Positions 16,044 to 24,695 of a stretch of DNA of 64,000 nucleotides are shown here, in pieces. This stretch comes from Alistipes sp. (GTDB taxonomy: Bacteria > Bacteroidota > Bacteroidia > Bacteroidales > Rikenellaceae). The stretch's first letter is position 1. The number at the start of each line of letters is the position of its first letter. The stretch covers positions 1 through 64,000 of the forward strand of contig JAHHQM010000002.1 of NCBI GenBank assembly GCA_020026395.1, read 5' to 3'. Under the pieces are notes generated by a model. It saw nothing but the letters and a program-made list of their open reading frames with translations, ran no database searches and was not told the DNA's origin. A program made the position numbers and the translations under genes.

Positions 16044-16082
16044 GGGAGGCCGTCCCTTGGGGCAAACCTCCCTTCCTTTTTC
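16044..16082 (+). terminator. First terminator after the cold-shock gene
   Basis: Stem GGGAGG/CCTCCC (16044-16049 with 16067-16072) with a T-rich tail to 16082. Confidence 0.65.
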
Positions 16083-16134
16083 TACGAGGAAACCCGAAAT
16101 CCCCTTAAGGGAGCGTTTCCGATCCGGCTTTACG

Positions 16135-16168
16135 GTAAACCGAATCCGTGGATTCGGTTTACTTTTTT
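16135..16168 (+). terminator. Second terminator after the cold-shock gene
   Basis: Nearly perfect 12-13-bp hairpin (16135-16147 with 16150-16162) with a very tight loop, followed by six T. It touches the 3' end of the convergent PH-domain gene. Confidence 0.85.
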
Positions 16169-16703
16169 ATTCTCCTTTTTCCGAATTCCGATTTTTCGGG
16201 TGCAGCGCCTCAATTTTTGCCTGCAATTCGCCGATAAAGCGTTCCCGATCCCGACACGAAAGATAGAGCCGGTCCTCATAGATGTCGGTAATCTCCACCA
16301 TATTCCGCCACTCGGAGGCATAGATACGCACGCGGTCGAAGTGCTTCAGATCGAAGTAGTGGCCGTAGTAGCCGAAAAATCCGTATGCCCCGAAGAACGG
16401 GAACATCCACTTCATTTCGGAGGTGCGGACGGCACGTACCGAGGCGATCTCGTCGCAACGCAGCTCGGTGATGTCCAGCAGACACTCGATCTGCACCAAT
16501 TCGTCCGTAAGGATGATTTTGCGGGGGATCGACAATGACATCAGGGCGATCAGCGCCACCACAAACGACGTGAACCACGCCGACAAATACCCGCCCTCGT
16601 AGAGTTCGTACAACCCCACGCCGAGCAGAATAAAGATCAACAACACGAAGACGCTCAAATAGATCGTCTTGCGCGACATATGGTAACGATATACTGAATT
16701 CAT
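16167..16703 (-). CDS. PH-domain-like membrane protein
   Basis: A 178-residue protein with two membrane helices (about residues 13-30 and 40-58) and then a cytosolic domain. This begins 'IPRKIILTDELVQIECLLDITELRCDEI', the layout of the bacterial PH-like (DUF304/YdbT-type) domains, followed by an aromatic stretch 'FPFFGAYGFFGYYGHYF' and 'VEITDIYEDRLYLSCRDRERFIGEL'. The C-terminal block recalls the end of PH-like domains ('F...L...I'). Function is unknown. It is the last gene of a minus-strand unit behind ispD (36-base gap), and its stop lies next to the hairpin at 16135-16168. Confidence 0.7.
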   Translation of the reverse strand: MNSVYRYHMSRKTIYLSVFVLLIFILLGVGLYELYEGGYLSAWFTSFVVALIALMSLSIPRKIILTDELVQIECLLDITELRCDEIASVRAVRTSEMKWMFPFFGAYGFFGYYGHYFDLKHFDRVRIYASEWRNMVEITDIYEDRLYLSCRDRERFIGELQAKIEALHPKNRNSEKGE

Positions 16704-16739
16704 ATTCGGATTACGGGCATTTTTTCCGCCCGTACTTAA

Positions 16740-17453
16740 CTATTGATTCTCTTCTTGCGCCGCCTCGGCCTCCTCTTCACGCGCCAGTTGAATACCGCGT
16801 GCCAGGAGGAAATCTTCGGGGGTCGTAATCTTCAGATTGGTGCGTTCGCCTTCGACCAACGCCACCTCAACACCCGAACGCTCCACCACCGATGCATCGT
16901 CCGTAAACGAGGGATCAAACTCCGCGCCATAGGCACGGCGCAGGATCTCCTGACGGAAGATTTGCGGGGTCTGCACCCCACGCAACGCACTCCGATCGAC
17001 GATCTCCGACCCGCCTTCGGTCAAACGACGGAACGAATCGGCAGGACGCACCACGGGAATTGCCGCTCCCGACTTTACGGCCGCCAGCGACACCCGTTCG
17101 ATCAGCGCCTCCGACACCAACGGACGCACCCCGTCCTGTACGGCGACCAATTCGGGATCGGTCTGCAAAGCCGCCAAGCCATTTTTCACCGAGAAGAAAC
17201 GCTCCTTGCCGCCCGCCACCACCTCGTGCTTCGGCAGCGAAAAACGAGCCGCAAGATCCTTCCAGAAATCGATATGTTCCTCGGGCAACACCACGACGAT
17301 TTCGGCCGTGGGCAACGCCTCGCGGAACCGCTCAATCGTATGCGCCAGGACGGGTTTGGTACCCAATATGCGGAATTGCTTGGGGACGAAACCGCCACAA
17401 CGGACTCCGCTGCCGCCTGCGACGATGATTACCCCGACGGATTGTTCGATCAT
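16740..17453 (-). CDS. ispD: 2-C-methyl-D-erythritol 4-phosphate cytidylyltransferase
   Basis: A 237-residue enzyme that joins CTP to methylerythritol phosphate, the third step of the MEP route to isoprenoids, so this organism makes isoprenoids through MEP. The nucleotide-binding signature 'VIIVAGGSGVRCGGFVPKQF' starts at residue 8. 'VAVQDGVRPLVS' (near 103), 'AAIPVVRPADSFR' and 'QTPQIFR' follow, all typical. The last 15 residues are an acidic tail with no conservation. The frame is open further upstream, but the conserved N-terminus begins at this ATG. It starts 7 bases after the M23 lipoprotein gene, so both are in one operon. Confidence 0.94.
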   Translation of the reverse strand: MIEQSVGVIIVAGGSGVRCGGFVPKQFRILGTKPVLAHTIERFREALPTAEIVVVLPEEHIDFWKDLAARFSLPKHEVVAGGKERFFSVKNGLAALQTDPELVAVQDGVRPLVSEALIERVSLAAVKSGAAIPVVRPADSFRRLTEGGSEIVDRSALRGVQTPQIFRQEILRRAYGAEFDPSFTDDASVVERSGVEVALVEGERTNLKITTPEDFLLARGIQLAREEEAEAAQEENQ

Positions 17454-17460
17454 AACGGCT

Positions 17461-18768
17461 TTAGTTTTCGGATTCGACCTGAGGTTCGACTTTTGCGGGA
17501 ATGACGATCGAATCGAGCTGTTTGATTTTATCGGCTTCGGCCACCTCTCCGTGCAATTCGGCGATGATGTGATCGCGCACATACTCAAAACGCTCGCGGT
17601 GCTCCTTGCTGATGGGTTCAGCAGGATCCTGCGGTACGTTCAGCGGGTTGATCGGCTTGCCGTTTTTCCAGATGCGGTAATCGAGGTGCGGTCCCGTGGA
17701 CATACCCGTCGAACCGACATAACCGATCAGCTGACCCTGAACCACGTGCGAACCTTTATGAATGCCCTTGGCGTAACGGCTCAAGTGCAGGTATCCCGTA
17801 CGGAATCCGCCCGCATGCTTGATCTTTAGCGTATTACCGCCACCGCCACCCCAGCCTTTGAAGACCACCACGCCGTCGGCCACCGAGTGTACGGGCGTAC
17901 CCATCGGTGCGGCGTAATCGACACCCGTGTGGGGGCGTACGCGCTTGGTAATGGGGTGACGACGCGCATAGGTGAATTTCGAACTGATGCGCGTATATTT
18001 GAGCGGAGCCTTCAGCATCATCTTACGCAGACTTGCGCCGTCGGCCTCCCAATATTTGAGTTTCCCGTCCTGCTTGTAGGGGATGGCGTAATACTCCCTG
18101 CCCCCGTGGTTGAACTGTGCGCCCCACACGCGCGAAATACCCACCGACACCGTGTCGTCGATGAATTTCTCGTCGTAAATCACCGTGAAGCTGTCGCCGT
18201 CCTGAATGCCGAAGAAATCGACCGTCCACTGGTAAATATCCTCCAGCTCGGCGGCCAGTCCGTAAGGCAGATTCTGCTCCATGATCGCACCCCACAGCGA
18301 GGAGGTGATCACGGCCGATTTCTTGGTGCGGGTAACTTTGCAGGGCTTTTCGCCAAGCATGACGCCCACCGAATCGTCCATAAAGTCAAAACGCACGTAA
18401 TCGATCGGATTACGCTGATAGGCGAAGTGACACAGACGCTTTCCCTGCACGGAATCGCGCCCCATAAATGCCGTGTAGTGGTGACCTGCGCGGATGTTTC
18501 TCAAGGGGAACACCTCGGCGGCTGCGCGATCCAGACGATCGACCTCCACGGCCGACAATCCGAACCCGGAGAGGATCTCTCCCATGGTTGCTCCGTCACC
18601 GATTTCGCCACAGCGTATTTCGTATTGTTCGGCGTCGATGCCGAACATGAGATTTTTGGGCGTTTCGACTTCCTGCTCGGTCGAATCGTCACTTGCGGTT
18701 TGCGTTGAAGAGCACGCCGTCGCCAGGAGCAACAGGAGTGCCAGAAGGGCTCGATTCAGTGTTTTCAT
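17461..18768 (-). CDS. M23 peptidase lipoprotein (peptidoglycan DD-metallopeptidase type)
   Basis: A 435-residue lipoprotein (lipobox 'LLATAC', Cys-19) of the M23/LytM group, which cuts or helps to cut peptidoglycan cross-links in the periplasm. An N-terminal substrate-gating region ('GDGATMGEILSGFGLSAVEVDRL') is followed by a middle domain and the Zn peptidase domain. Its ligands are 'RPHTGVDYAAPMG' (His and Asp, near residue 300) and 'TGPHLDYRIW' (near 375), with 'GYLHLSRYAKG' between. All ligands are present, so it may be an active endopeptidase rather than only an activator. It heads the M23-ispD-PH operon. A longer start (18798) would run over the TACATTTG promoter box. Confidence 0.9.
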   Translation of the reverse strand: MKTLNRALLALLLLLATACSSTQTASDDSTEQEVETPKNLMFGIDAEQYEIRCGEIGDGATMGEILSGFGLSAVEVDRLDRAAAEVFPLRNIRAGHHYTAFMGRDSVQGKRLCHFAYQRNPIDYVRFDFMDDSVGVMLGEKPCKVTRTKKSAVITSSLWGAIMEQNLPYGLAAELEDIYQWTVDFFGIQDGDSFTVIYDEKFIDDTVSVGISRVWGAQFNHGGREYYAIPYKQDGKLKYWEADGASLRKMMLKAPLKYTRISSKFTYARRHPITKRVRPHTGVDYAAPMGTPVHSVADGVVVFKGWGGGGGNTLKIKHAGGFRTGYLHLSRYAKGIHKGSHVVQGQLIGYVGSTGMSTGPHLDYRIWKNGKPINPLNVPQDPAEPISKEHRERFEYVRDHIIAELHGEVAEADKIKQLDSIVIPAKVEPQVESEN

Positions 18769-18776
18769 AGTTATAG

Positions 18777-18784
18777 CAAATGTA
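18777..18784 (-). promoter_or_regulatory. -7 box of the M23-ispD operon
   Basis: TACATTTG on the minus strand, 8 bases before the chosen start codon; no clear -33 box is seen. Confidence 0.5.
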
Positions 18785-18855
18785 GGCATAATTTTCAAGA
18801 AAACCGCATTTCACACCCGAGAATATTGCCCGCGCGGGAGAAAGATTCCAATTTG

Positions 18856-18887
18856 TTTTGTATTCCGGGAAAAAATTGCTATATTTG
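18856..18887 (+). promoter_or_regulatory. Promoter of the lpxK operon
   Basis: TTTTG at 18856-18860 and TATATTTG at 18880-18887 with 19 bases between them, a full consensus match. Confidence 0.75.
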
Positions 18888-18939
18888 AAAATATATAGTA
18901 TTAACCGAAAACCTGCTCTAATCTAAACCGGAAATTCGC

Positions 18940-19983
18940 ATGTGGAAATTCATGTTGGCTCCTCTTGCATCCCTCTACAAGACGGGAGTGTCCTTTCGAC
19001 ACTTTCTCTTTGATCATGGGTTTTTGAAGAGCGAGCATTTCAATATTCCGATCATCTGCATCGGCAACATCACCGTGGGCGGCACGGGCAAAACCCCCAT
19101 GGCCGAAATGGTCATTTCCTACATGACCCAGCACCACAAGGTGGCACTGCTTTCGCGGGGATACGGCCGTAAGACGAAGGGGTATCTCGAGGTCAAAACC
19201 GACTCGCACTACCGCAGTGTGGGCGACGAGCCGTTGCAGATCAAGCTCAAATTTCCCGATGTGACGGTCGTCGTGTGCGAAAAACGCGTCGAGGGTATCC
19301 GCCGCATCCGGCAGGAACATCCCGAGGTCGATCTGATCATCATGGACGACGGTTTCCAACACCGCTTCGTCGAGCCGAAGGTCAATATCATCATGATCGA
19401 CGCCACGCGTCCCGTCCAACACGACAAAATGCTTCCGGCGGGAACCCTGCGCGACCTTCCCGAACAGCTCTACCGCGCCCACTACTTCATCGTAACGAAA
19501 TGTCCCGATCCGATGCAGGCGCTCGACCGTTCGATCCTCAAGAAACAGCTCGTGCAATTTGCCTACCAGAGCATCTACTTCACGCGTTACGAATCGTTCG
19601 GCCCGCGTCCGGTATTCCCCAAGGAGGGAGCGAAGCAGAACCTCACGGCCGACCTGAAGGTCATCGCGTTGTCGGGTATCGGTAATCCCAAACCGTTCTT
19701 GAAAACCCTCCACGACCGCTACAAGGTCATCGAGGAACTCACGCTGGACGATCATCATGTCTACAAGATGCGCGATGTGCACCACCTCGAGGCGCTCCTG
19801 AAACAGCACCCCGACGCCGTGGTGATCACAACCGAAAAGGACGCCGTGAAGTTCGCCAACCGCGCCAAGGTGCCCCCCACGCTCAGACAAAAGATGTATT
19901 ACCAGCCCATAAATATTACATTCATCGGAGATTCCGCCACGGACTTTCTCCAAAAACTTGAAGATAATGTTAGAGGAAATTAA
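18940..19983 (+). CDS. lpxK: Tetraacyldisaccharide 4'-kinase
   Basis: A 347-residue inner-membrane-associated kinase that phosphorylates the 4' position of the lipid A disaccharide. An N-terminal hydrophobic/amphipathic helix (about residues 2-20) precedes the P-loop 'GNITVGGTGKTPMAEMV' (about 43-59). 'LSRGYGRKTKGY' and 'IIMDDGFQHR' (the catalytic Asp region) follow, and 'VITTEKDAVKF' marks the C-terminal lobe. All are family signatures. The end of the gene overlaps punA by 17 bases. Together with the LpxL-like gene at 24.7-25.6 kb it shows that the cell makes lipid A. Confidence 0.93.
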   Translation: MWKFMLAPLASLYKTGVSFRHFLFDHGFLKSEHFNIPIICIGNITVGGTGKTPMAEMVISYMTQHHKVALLSRGYGRKTKGYLEVKTDSHYRSVGDEPLQIKLKFPDVTVVVCEKRVEGIRRIRQEHPEVDLIIMDDGFQHRFVEPKVNIIMIDATRPVQHDKMLPAGTLRDLPEQLYRAHYFIVTKCPDPMQALDRSILKKQLVQFAYQSIYFTRYESFGPRPVFPKEGAKQNLTADLKVIALSGIGNPKPFLKTLHDRYKVIEELTLDDHHVYKMRDVHHLEALLKQHPDAVVITTEKDAVKFANRAKVPPTLRQKMYYQPINITFIGDSATDFLQKLEDNVRGN

Positions 19984-20773
19984 GAAATGCGCTGCGTTCA
20001 TTAAGGCGCAGACCAACGATTACAAACCCGAGGTCGGAGTCATCCTCGGCACGGGTTTAGGCGGTTTCGCCGACAGCATCAAAGCTGATTACATACTCGA
20101 ATACAAGAATATTCCCGGATTCCCCGTATCGACCGTACAGGGTCATAAGGGTCGTTTGATTTTCGGTCAGGTGGAGGGTCGCCGCGTGGTGGCCATGCAG
20201 GGTCGTTTCCACTACTACGAAGGCTACGCCATGACGCAGGTCACCTTCCCGGTACGCGTCATGCAGCAGCTGGGCATCAAATACCTGTTCGTATCGAACG
20301 CATCGGGCGGAGTGAACACCTCGTTCCGCACGGGCGATCTGATGATCATCACCGACCACATCAACCTGCTGCCCAATCCCCTGATCGGCCCCAACATGGA
20401 AGAGCTCGGCCCGCGATTCCCCGACATGCACAACTGCTACGACAAGGATCTGATTGCCAAAGCCACCACCATTGCCGAGAAGGAAGGCATCAAATTGCAG
20501 TACGGTGTTTATGTGGGCGGTACGGGTCCGACGTTCGAGACGCAGGCCGAATACCGTTTCTACCACGCCATCGGCGGTGATGCGGCGGGTATGTCGACCG
20601 TTCCCGAAGTGATCGTGGCACGCCACATGTCGATTCCCGTATTCGGCGTGTCGGTGATCACCAACTGCGGCCTTTCGGACGAGGTGGGTGACCACGAGGA
20701 TGTGCAGTTGCAGGGTCGCAAGGCCGGCATCCGCATGGAGAAATTGTTCAAGGAAATGATTAAAAACCTGTAA
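19967..20773 (+). CDS. punA: Purine nucleoside phosphorylase, class I
   Basis: A 268-residue enzyme that splits (deoxy)guanosine and inosine with phosphate to free base and (deoxy)ribose 1-phosphate. It has the trimeric PNP signatures 'VILGTGLGGFAD' (near residue 26), 'QGRFHYYEGYAM' (near 80), 'VSNASGGVN' (near 108, phosphate and base site) and 'FGVSVITNCGL' (near 230, with the purine-binding Asn). A TTG 9 bases upstream would give a longer start, but the ATG is preferred. It overlaps lpxK and is followed 4 bases later by ssb, so lpxK-punA-ssb form one transcript. Confidence 0.93.
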   Translation: MLEEIKKCAAFIKAQTNDYKPEVGVILGTGLGGFADSIKADYILEYKNIPGFPVSTVQGHKGRLIFGQVEGRRVVAMQGRFHYYEGYAMTQVTFPVRVMQQLGIKYLFVSNASGGVNTSFRTGDLMIITDHINLLPNPLIGPNMEELGPRFPDMHNCYDKDLIAKATTIAEKEGIKLQYGVYVGGTGPTFETQAEYRFYHAIGGDAAGMSTVPEVIVARHMSIPVFGVSVITNCGLSDEVGDHEDVQLQGRKAGIRMEKLFKEMIKNL

Positions 20774-20777
20774 AACA

Positions 20778-21281
20778 ATGGTAAACAAAGTGATACTGGT
20801 GGGCAACGTGGGTATGGAACCCGAAGTGCGCACCCTGGAAACCGGCACGAAGGTGGCACGCATCCGTCTGGCCACGACCGAGCGCCTTTTCGACCGTCAG
20901 TCGAACGAGACGAAAGAACACACCGAGTGGCATACGATCACGCTGTGGCGCGGTTTGGCCGACGTGGTGGACAAATACGTGCATAAAGGTTCGCAACTCT
21001 ACATCGAGGGTCGCCTCCGCACCCGCGAATGGATGGACAAGGACAACAACAAACGCTACACCACCGAGATTCTGGCCGACACGATGAATATGCTGGGTCG
21101 CCGCGGAGATGCGCCGATCAATACACCGCAGGATCCCGCCGCAAGCCAGTCCTATGGTCAGCAACCCTACGGCCAACAGCAGGGCGGTTTCACGCAGCCC
21201 ACGTTTGCGCAACCCGCGCAGCAGCAGCCCGCGCCCCAGCCGACCATGCCACAGGAAGATCCCGACGATCTGCCGTTCTAA
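20778..21281 (+). CDS. ssb: Single-stranded DNA-binding protein
   Basis: A 167-residue SSB. The OB-fold occupies about residues 1-110 ('MVNKVILVGNVGMEPEVR', 'ATTERLFDRQSNETKEHTEWH', 'YIEGRLRTREW'), followed by a flexible Gln/Pro/Gly-rich linker of about 40 residues. The protein ends in the acidic tip 'DPDDLPF', which recruits repair and replication partners. Length and architecture are normal for Bacteroidetes SSB. Its place behind lpxK and punA looks like operon convenience and not function. Confidence 0.96.
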   Translation: MVNKVILVGNVGMEPEVRTLETGTKVARIRLATTERLFDRQSNETKEHTEWHTITLWRGLADVVDKYVHKGSQLYIEGRLRTREWMDKDNNKRYTTEILADTMNMLGRRGDAPINTPQDPAASQSYGQQPYGQQQGGFTQPTFAQPAQQQPAPQPTMPQEDPDDLPF

Positions 21282-21366
21282 ACCCGGCAAAACCCTTTAC
21301 ACGAATGGTTGTTTTCCCCGCCACGGGTGTGGGAAAGCGACCATTTGTTTTTTAAACTCAAGTCCT

Positions 21367-22173
21367 ATGCTTCGATACCTATTTATATTAGTGGGGCTTT
21401 TGTCGAGCCTCACGCTCCGCGCCGCCCGCCTCGATTCGCTAAGGGTATTCAGTCGGGCGATGCAACGCGATGTCGCCTGTCGTGTCATTACGCCCGATGA
21501 TTCCGAAGGGAAATGCCTTCCGACGGTGTATCTCCTGCACGGTTATAGCGGCAGCGACCGCACCTACCCGACCCGCTTTCCCGAAATTTTCGCTCTGGCG
21601 GATCGTTACCAAATGATCCTCGTGATGCCCGACGGCCGCAACAGCTGGTATATCGACAGTCCCGTCGATCCCCGAAGCCGTTACGAGGAGTTCATCACGC
21701 GGGAACTTGTTCCCCACATCGACTCGCTCTACCCGACCCTTGACGACCGCCACGCGCGGGCAATTACGGGGCTCAGCATGGGCGGTCACGGCGCCCTCTA
21801 CCTGACGATCCTCCACCCCGACCTGTTCGGTGCGGCGGGCAGTATGAGCGGCGGTGTGGATTTAAGACCCTTTCCCGGCAAATGGGAGCTGGATAAGATG
21901 CTGGGTACGCAACGGGAACATCCCGACAATTGGGAGCGTTACAGCGTCATCCACCTTGTACCGCTTCTTTCGAAGGATCACCCGCAACTTATCTTCGACT
22001 GCGGCACGGAAGACTTTTTCTTTGAGGTGAACAACGCCCTTCACCGCGCCCTCCTGCAACGGGGTATCCGCCACACCTACACGACCCGTCCCGGTGCACA
22101 CAATCCCGACTATTGGCGCGGATCCATCCCCCGCCACCTCGAATTTTTCCACCGATATTTCTCCCAGCAATAA
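21367..22173 (+). CDS. Secreted esterase of the alpha/beta-hydrolase (esterase D-like) group
   Basis: A 268-residue serine esterase with an N-terminal signal peptide ('LFILVGLLSSLTLRAA'), so probably periplasmic. It resembles tributyrin esterases and S-formylglutathione hydrolases. 'PTVYLLHGYSGSDRTY' forms the oxyanion region. The nucleophile Ser is in 'ITGLSMGGHGAL' (near residue 139), and an acidic residue lies in 'FDCGTEDFFF'. The His is in 'RPGAHNPDYWR' near the C-terminus. The substrate is unknown; acetyl or feruloyl esters of plant glycans are possible. It lies 85 bases after ssb and ends at a strong terminator. Confidence 0.82.
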   Translation: MLRYLFILVGLLSSLTLRAARLDSLRVFSRAMQRDVACRVITPDDSEGKCLPTVYLLHGYSGSDRTYPTRFPEIFALADRYQMILVMPDGRNSWYIDSPVDPRSRYEEFITRELVPHIDSLYPTLDDRHARAITGLSMGGHGALYLTILHPDLFGAAGSMSGGVDLRPFPGKWELDKMLGTQREHPDNWERYSVIHLVPLLSKDHPQLIFDCGTEDFFFEVNNALHRALLQRGIRHTYTTRPGAHNPDYWRGSIPRHLEFFHRYFSQQ

Positions 22174-22175
22174 AA

Positions 22176-22212
22176 AAAAATCCGCAACCGAGCAGTTCGG
22201 TTGCGGATTTTT
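22176..22212. terminator. Bidirectional terminator, esterase / oxoamine synthase
   Basis: A perfect 16-bp stem (22176-22191 with 22197-22212) with A and T tracts at its ends lies between convergent genes. Confidence 0.92.
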
Positions 22213-22261
22213 CGTATCGAATCGGAAAGAGTTTTCTATTTCTTTCTCTCCCCCTCCTTAA

Positions 22262-23533
22262 TTAGCGGACTTTGAAATCGGCATCGGCGCAGTGCGGGAT
22301 CGGCATCTTGGCATAGGTACCGTTCTCCAACTTGGCACGAACCGACTTGAAGGCCTCGATCGTGTACTTCACGTCCTCCAGGGTGTGGGCAGCGGTCGGG
22401 ATGACACGCAGGATGATCTCGCCCTTCGGGATTACGGGGTAGATCACGATCGAGCAGAATACGCCGTGGTTCTCACGCAGATCGACGATCAGGTTCGTAG
22501 CCTCGGGAATACCGCCCTTCATGAATACGGGAGTTACGGGCGAGTTGGTGACACCGATCTCGAAACCGTTCTCCTTCAGACCGCCCTGCAAAGCGCGAAC
22601 GATCTCCCACAACTTCTCCTGATATTCGGGGTGGTTGCGGATCAGCTCCAGACGCTTCAGTGCACCCATTACCATCGGCATGGGCAGCGACTTTGCATAC
22701 AGCTGCGAACGCATGTTGTAACGGAACAGGTTGATCAACCAACGGGGACCGCTGACAAATGCACCGATACCGGCCATCGACTTTGCGAAGGTGTTGAACA
22801 GCACGTCAACGCCATCAACGCAATTGAAGTGCGAAGCCGTACCGCGGCCGCCCTTACCCATCGTACCGAAGCCGTGGGCATCGTCAACCAACAGACGGAA
22901 ATCGAAATCCTTCTTCAGAGCCACGATCTCATCGAGTTTACCCAGGTCGCCCTTCATACCGAATACACCCTCGGTGATGACCAAAACGCCACCCTTCTGC
23001 TCCTCGGCCAGGTCGGTAGCGTGCTGCAACTGCAGACGCAGCGACTCCATGTCGTTGTGGCCGTAAACGAAACGCTTGCCCTTGTGCATACGCAGACCGT
23101 CGATGATGCAGGCGTGTGCCTCGGCATCGTAAACGACTACGTCGCGGGGGGTCAGCAGGCAGTCGATGATCGAGATCATACCCTGGTAACCGAAGTTCAA
23201 CAGGAAGGCATCTTCCTTACCGACAAACTCGGCCAGTTCGCGCTCCAGCTGTTCGTGGTATTTGGTTTGACCGCTCATCATACGGGCACCCATCGGGGCA
23301 GCCATACCGAATTGTGCGGCACCCTCGGCGTCAGCTTTGCGGACTTCGGGGTGATTAGCCAGACCCAGGTAGTTGTTCAAACTCCAGTTCAGCATCTCCT
23401 TACCGCGGAACTTCATGTGGGGGCCGAGTTCACCCTCCAATTTTGGGAATGCAAAATAGCCGTGTGCATAAGACATATACTGTCCGATGGGACCTCCGGC
23501 ATTCTTCTCGAGGCGATCAAAAATATCAACCAT
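22262..23533 (-). CDS. Alpha-oxoamine synthase (serine palmitoyltransferase or cysteate acyltransferase type)
   Basis: A 423-residue PLP enzyme of the alpha-oxoamine synthase family, which joins an acyl thioester to an amino acid with loss of CO2. The PLP lysine is in 'FNTFAKSMAGIGAFVSG' (about Lys-249), preceded by 'LLVDDAHGFGTMG' (Asp holding the pyridine N). The glycine-rich 'MNWSLNNYLGLANHPEVR'-like entry is typical ('LNWSLNNYLGLANHPE'). It differs from the shorter, about 395-residue Bacteroides-type serine palmitoyltransferase, with an extra N-terminal 'HGYFAFPKLEGELGP' and a C-terminal tail. Candidates are sphingolipid base synthesis (serine) or sulfonolipid (capnine) synthesis from cysteate, which Alistipes-type bacteria make. 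The sequence alone does not decide. Confidence 0.85.
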   Translation of the reverse strand: MVDIFDRLEKNAGGPIGQYMSYAHGYFAFPKLEGELGPHMKFRGKEMLNWSLNNYLGLANHPEVRKADAEGAAQFGMAAPMGARMMSGQTKYHEQLERELAEFVGKEDAFLLNFGYQGMISIIDCLLTPRDVVVYDAEAHACIIDGLRMHKGKRFVYGHNDMESLRLQLQHATDLAEEQKGGVLVITEGVFGMKGDLGKLDEIVALKKDFDFRLLVDDAHGFGTMGKGGRGTASHFNCVDGVDVLFNTFAKSMAGIGAFVSGPRWLINLFRYNMRSQLYAKSLPMPMVMGALKRLELIRNHPEYQEKLWEIVRALQGGLKENGFEIGVTNSPVTPVFMKGGIPEATNLIVDLRENHGVFCSIVIYPVIPKGEIILRVIPTAAHTLEDVKYTIEAFKSVRAKLENGTYAKMPIPHCADADFKVR

Positions 23534-23681
23534 TTTTTATTGTATTTTAAAGTTAAAAGACATCAAAAATTCAGACCGTTGAAGCCGGTCCGATTAAAAC
23601 ATTCAAAATTACAGGTTTTCCGTCGAGCGGAAGTAAGTATTTATACCTATTTACACGATATAAGGCACACCGCGAGCGGCA

Positions 23682-24695
23682 TTACATCATGTGATCGAAG
23701 GTTTTGCGTCCGAACATGAACCTCAGAACGACCGATCCCCGATAAATATGCTCACGGGCATCGCTTCGGCGTTCCGACTGAATCTTCCGTCGTTTTTCCG
23801 CAAGCATCGGATGCCACTTTATGAAATCGCGATAGGCACGGAACACGGCGCAGAAATTTACCCCGTGACCTGCCACCAGATACGACAGGGCGGCCAGCAG
23901 ATCCAACGCGGGACGCACCACGGCCACCACACAACGCTGCGCGGGCGAGGCGCATTTGTAGAGCATCGCCAGATTGTTGCGGTGGTTGAAGAAGATTTTT
24001 CCCGGCGAATCGACCTTGAGCGTACCTCCGCCCAAGTGCCTTACGACGCTTTGCGGCACGATGCGCACGCGCCATCCCGCCAGCTGCATCCGCCAGCAGA
24101 GGTCGATCTCCTCCATGTGGGCAAAGAAATCGGCATCGAAACCGCCCAATGCGCGGAACACCTCGCTACGGCAGCAAAACGCCGCACCCGTCACCCAGAA
24201 CACATCCCGTGCATCGTCATACTGACCGTGATCCTGCTCCGTACGGCGCAGAATGCGGCCTCGGCAGAAGGGATAGCCCAGGTAGTCGATGTATCCGCCC
24301 GATGCACCCGCATATTCGAATTTTCCGGGCTCGCAAAGTGCGTGCAGTTTCGGGGCAACGGCCGCCACATCGGGATGCTCGTCGAGCTCCTTAACGAGCG
24401 GTTCGAGCCATCCGCGAGGGGTCTCCACATCGGAATTGATCAACACGAAATACTCCGCATCGATCTGCTCCAACGCAAGGTTGTAACCGCCTGCAAATCC
24501 GTAGTTTTTGTCCAGCAGGACGAGTTCCACCTGCGGGAAATCCCGACGCAACATCTCGATCGAAGCATCCGTCGATCCGTTGTCGGCCACCACCACACCC
24601 GCATCTTCGGGCAGGGCGTCCAGCACACTCGGAAGATAGGCACGGAGGTGCTTCTCACCGTTCCAATTGAGTATGACGATCTTAGTGCGTGTCAT
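23682..24695 (-). CDS. Family 2 glycosyltransferase
   Basis: A 337-residue GT2 of the rhamnosyltransferase-like branch (WcaE/RfbN type), which adds a sugar to a growing surface glycan. The GT-A fold begins 'KIVILNWNGEKHL', then 'VVVADNGSTDASIEML' (nucleotide site). 'FVLINSDVETPRGWL' contains the metal-binding DxD-like motif, and 'HMEEIDLCWRMQLAGW' is the acceptor-side ED. A hydrophobic segment near residue 285 suggests membrane contact. The open frame extends upstream, but the family start is this ATG, which overlaps the acyltransferase gene by 14 bases. It is the last gene of the E-rich/rsmI/DUF389/LpxL operon. The sugar is unknown; lipid A core or O-antigen is a fair guess. Confidence 0.85.
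   Translation of the reverse strand: MTRTKIVILNWNGEKHLRAYLPSVLDALPEDAGVVVADNGSTDASIEMLRRDFPQVELVLLDKNYGFAGGYNLALEQIDAEYFVLINSDVETPRGWLEPLVKELDEHPDVAAVAPKLHALCEPGKFEYAGASGGYIDYLGYPFCRGRILRRTEQDHGQYDDARDVFWVTGAAFCCRSEVFRALGGFDADFFAHMEEIDLCWRMQLAGWRVRIVPQSVVRHLGGGTLKVDSPGKIFFNHRNNLAMLYKCASPAQRCVVAVVRPALDLLAALSYLVAGHGVNFCAVFRAYRDFIKWHPMLAEKRRKIQSERRSDAREHIYRGSVVLRFMFGRKTFDHMM

Noticed and set aside
17454..17588. N-terminal extension of IspD
   Set aside because: It overlaps the end of the M23 lipoprotein gene and precedes the conserved nucleotide-binding start.
21370..21385. A further ATACCTATTTAT copy inside the esterase gene
   Set aside because: It lies in the signal-peptide codons of a gene and not near a promoter, so it is probably a chance match to the motif noted elsewhere.
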